From assembly GCF_000060345.1 (NCBI RefSeq), contig NC_008571.1:496001-560000 (forward strand): DNA of 64,000 bases. Direction: 5' to 3'. Position 1 is the stretch's first letter, and every line of letters starts with the position of its first letter. The notes under the pieces were generated by a model, which worked only from the letters and a program-made list of their open reading frames with translations, did no database searches and was not told the DNA's origin. The translations under genes were made by a program, and so were the position numbers. This document shows, piece after piece, positions 62,137-64,000 of the stretch. The stretch is from Christiangramia forsetii KT0803 (GTDB taxonomy: Bacteria; Bacteroidota; Bacteroidia; Flavobacteriales; Flavobacteriaceae).

Positions 62137-62535
62137 TTATAAGGTTAACCTCCAGACTTGTTGAAGCTTTCTGAACTTTTTAATTTCTCTTCTAAGAAGC
62201 CCCACAAACTCACGGCCATTACTATTGGTGAACTCGAGTTTTTCGCAATTCATGGATAGTCTGTCGGTTAGGCGTCCTACCGCTATGATATATTGAGTTC
62301 TGGCTTCCTGAAAAAATTCATTTTCCGCTTTCGTGATATTCGGAATAAGGGAATTGGAATAGCGTATAATATCTCCTGTAAAATAAACAGATTTGTCTTC
62401 GTTTCCATTCTCATTCAATACAGCCAGATCAGGAACTAAATAATCCGAAATATGTTTAGAAATCTGCATGATCTCGCGAGCCTTTGTATATAAGGCTTGT
62501 CGAGGATGCTCTGCACTTTCAGAAAAATATTTCAT
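62137..62535 (-). CDS. Hypothetical helical protein, 132 aa
   Basis: A soluble, helical and charged product (KAREIMQISKHISDYLVPDL, AENEFFQEARTQYIIAVGRL, LRREIKKFRKLQQVW). It has no signal or membrane segment. It resembles a small four-helix-type protein but I cannot assign a family. It is divergent from the Lrp gene; the 118-base gap between them is AT-rich. Real coding is likely from the composition. Confidence 0.6.
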   Translation of the reverse strand: MKYFSESAEHPRQALYTKAREIMQISKHISDYLVPDLAVLNENGNEDKSVYFTGDIIRYSNSLIPNITKAENEFFQEARTQYIIAVGRLTDRLSMNCEKLEFTNSNGREFVGLLRREIKKFRKLQQVWRLTL

Positions 62536-62652
62536 AGCTGTTTAAATTCACCTCTAAATTAATATCAAATACGAGTTAATATATTTAATATTTAAAGTAA
62601 AAAATATAATTATCTTTAAATATTAAATAAGAATTTATAATATACTTTAATA

Positions 62653-63105
62653 ATGTCTATAGATAAATTAAACTGGAAGATCCTCGAAGAACTTCAGAAA
62701 AATGCAAGAATCTCCTTTTCAGAAATAGGAAGAAAAGTTGGTCTTACTTCTCCGGCAGTTGCAGAAAGAGTCAAGAAAATGGAAGATTCCGGCATAATCA
62801 ATTCCTATAAAGTAAATATTTCTCCTCAGAAGACGGGGTATCAATTAAGAGCAGTGATTACACTCAGGGCTTTTACGGGAAGATTAAAAGCATTTCTTGA
62901 AACAGTTAAGACATTTAAAGAGGTCATTAATTGCTATCGTATTACTGGAAATGAAAATATAATTATGGAGGTGATACTTCATGACCAGATGCATCTTGAA
63001 AAACTTATTGACCGACTAATTACTTACGGAGAGACAAGAACGCATATTATACTTTCTAATGTAATAGAAGATGCTCCAATTAAACAGCGTATAGGTGATT
63101 TCTAA
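62653..63105 (+). CDS. Lrp/AsnC-family transcriptional regulator
   Basis: A 150-aa regulator. The N-terminal HTH is LDKLNWKILEELQKNARISFSEIGRKVGLTSPAVAERVKKME (~3-45, read as IDKLNWK). The RAM ligand domain (~65-145) has TGNENIIMEVILHD and a trailing RTHIILSNVIED. Family members respond to amino acids. It is monocistronic, and the target may be the divergent 132-aa gene, by position only. Confidence 0.93.
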   Translation: MSIDKLNWKILEELQKNARISFSEIGRKVGLTSPAVAERVKKMEDSGIINSYKVNISPQKTGYQLRAVITLRAFTGRLKAFLETVKTFKEVINCYRITGNENIIMEVILHDQMHLEKLIDRLITYGETRTHIILSNVIEDAPIKQRIGDF

Positions 63106-63312
63106 AGCTTGATCTTATAAGGTGCTTTCCTTTGATTTTTGAAACATCAAATTTGCTGGATTAGATGTTAAAATCGGCAATTTTTCATCCTGATATTAAC
63201 ACCTAATTACCAACTAATTTTTTTTTAGTTAAAATCAAATTAATTGTAATTTTCTTATGAATAACACGTCTAATCTGTACTTAAATTTGTATCAAAGAAA
63301 GTTAAAGAAATC

Positions 63313-63510
63313 ATGAAAAAGAAAACCTTATTATTTTTAGTTTTAGCATTGGTTACAGGAGTTGTTGGATTCACCGGATTGTCTTTTGACGGTATTGAGG
63401 TGATTCGAGTAATGTTCTTGATTTTTGCGGACTTACTGGTAATTTCTTTAATGGCTAAATTGTTCTTCCCTGATAAGCCAGGAATGAAATATCAGCCAGT
63501 AAAAAAATAA
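63313..63510 (+). CDS. Small membrane protein, 65 aa
   Basis: Two hydrophobic stretches (~4-22 LLFLVLALVTGVVGFTGL, ~31-53 VIRVMFLIFADLLVISLMAKLFF) flank a short loop. DUF1328-like features are partial (VVGFTGLSFDGIEVIRVMFLIF), so it may belong to that small-membrane-protein type. It has its own terminator, suggesting a real gene. Function unknown. Confidence 0.6.
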   Translation: MKKKTLLFLVLALVTGVVGFTGLSFDGIEVIRVMFLIFADLLVISLMAKLFFPDKPGMKYQPVKK

Positions 63511-63538
63511 TAAACCTATTATAATATAATTGGTAATG

Positions 63539-63568
63539 AACCCGGAGTTTTGACTTCGGGTTTTTTTA
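63539..63568 (+). terminator. Terminator after the 65-aa membrane protein gene
   Basis: Stem AACCCGGAG/CTTCGGGTT (63539-63547 with 63554-63562, one wobble) plus T run. Confidence 0.8.
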
Positions 63569-63617
63569 TGGAATAATTTATGATGCAATTCCTATATTTA
63601 AGCTTATTATTTAAATT

Positions 63618-64000
63618 ATGAAAAGACTTCTACTAGCAGTTTTCACCATCTTAATTTGTACTAATTTATCCTCACAGGAGTTTAGAGTTGTAAAGGGGGG
63701 AGTCACAGATTCGTTACCTATAGCAGCTGGAATTTCTGATACCTATGCGCTTTATACCCCATCAGATTATTCTCCCGAGAAAAAATGGCCTGTTATTTTT
63801 GTTTTTGATCCAAAGGGTAGGGGAGCAACCACTGCAAATTTATTTAGAGCAGCTGCAGAAGACCAAAAATATCTTATAGCCTCTTCAAATATTAATCTTA
63901 AATCTAAACCTATAGATACAATCATTAGTACTGCAAGATCCATGATGAATGAAGTTTTAAATTCATTTCCCATAGATCCGGCAATGGTTTATACAGCAGG
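63618..64000 (+). CDS. Alpha/beta hydrolase, 5' part (cut by window edge)
   Basis: ATG 63618 starts MKRLLLAVFTILICTNLSSQEF, a signal peptide, so the product is exported. The next part (ALYTPSDYSPEKKWPVIFVFDPKGRG) matches the start of esterase or PHB-depolymerase-like hydrolases. The catalytic triad lies beyond the window. 127 residues are visible. Confidence 0.7.
   Translation, partial: MKRLLLAVFTILICTNLSSQEFRVVKGGVTDSLPIAAGISDTYALYTPSDYSPEKKWPVIFVFDPKGRGATTANLFRAAAEDQKYLIASSNINLKSKPIDTIISTARSMMNEVLNSFPIDPAMVYTA

Noticed and set aside
62089-62142. 17-codon frame starting MKLKKVFRKLF
   Set aside because: Too short, no terminator or conservation evidence, and it overlaps the end of the 132-aa gene.

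Overview
The window looks like chromosomal DNA of a marine member of the Flavobacteriaceae (Bacteroidota), perhaps a Gramella/Christiangramia relative. The genus is my inference; no database was searched. Lineage markers visible in the sequence are AT-rich DNA, TAnnTTTG promoter boxes, a Rho with a long RND-rich insert, a type III glutamine synthetase, and families largely seen in Bacteroidota (DUF4293, DUF1599, BT_3928-type DoxX, Lacal_2735-like, Oar-like TonB receptor, M56/BlaI pair).

Layout. 1-13.6 kb is housekeeping DNA: tRNA-Gly, rho, a phosphoesterase, truA with an ABC exporter, a spondin-domain lipoprotein, cdaA and folP, a DUF1599/DoxX/tpiA/prmA run, and clpS. 13.69-31.29 kb is a probable genomic island. 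It begins in the 3' end of tRNA-Arg(ACG) and ends at an exact 26-bp copy of that tRNA end. It holds a decayed IS982-like element, an aldo/keto reductase fragment, two xanthine-oxidase-family molybdoenzymes (PaoABC-like and IorAB-like), and a tightly packed maturation operon: ModE-like HTH protein, cysteine desulfurase, XdhC, MocA-like, MoaD, MoeB-like/rhodanese, MoaE, a MoaC-MoaB fusion, MoaA, MoeA and a TSUP permease. Together these form nearly a complete enzyme-plus-cofactor package; no molybdate importer or integrase is visible.

31.5-35.7 kb is a candidate signalling module. An M57-type secreted protease and a 57-residue lipoprotein diverge from a region with two near-identical palindromic boxes, each exactly 32 bp from the promoter box of its gene. 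A TPR histidine kinase and a response regulator follow. 35.8-45.4 kb carries an Oar-like TonB receptor, DUF2461, apt, a 50-residue gene overlapping the apt stop, a BlaI/M56 pair, a frameshifted carboxypeptidase-regulatory-like gene and a cation/Ca antiporter.

46-64 kb carries type III glutamine synthetase, purM, two YhhN-like membrane paralogues flanking an oppositely oriented ABC pair, prfA and pyrF separated by two different heptamer arrays (16 and 14 units, the second ending one base before the pyrF start codon), a BtuF-like protein, purU, the fused B12 mutase icmF (with a dispersed-repeat core inside its reading frame), an HNH-derived DNA-binding-like protein, an Lrp regulator and the start of an alpha/beta hydrolase. 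REP-like hairpin repeats sit in several intergenic gaps.
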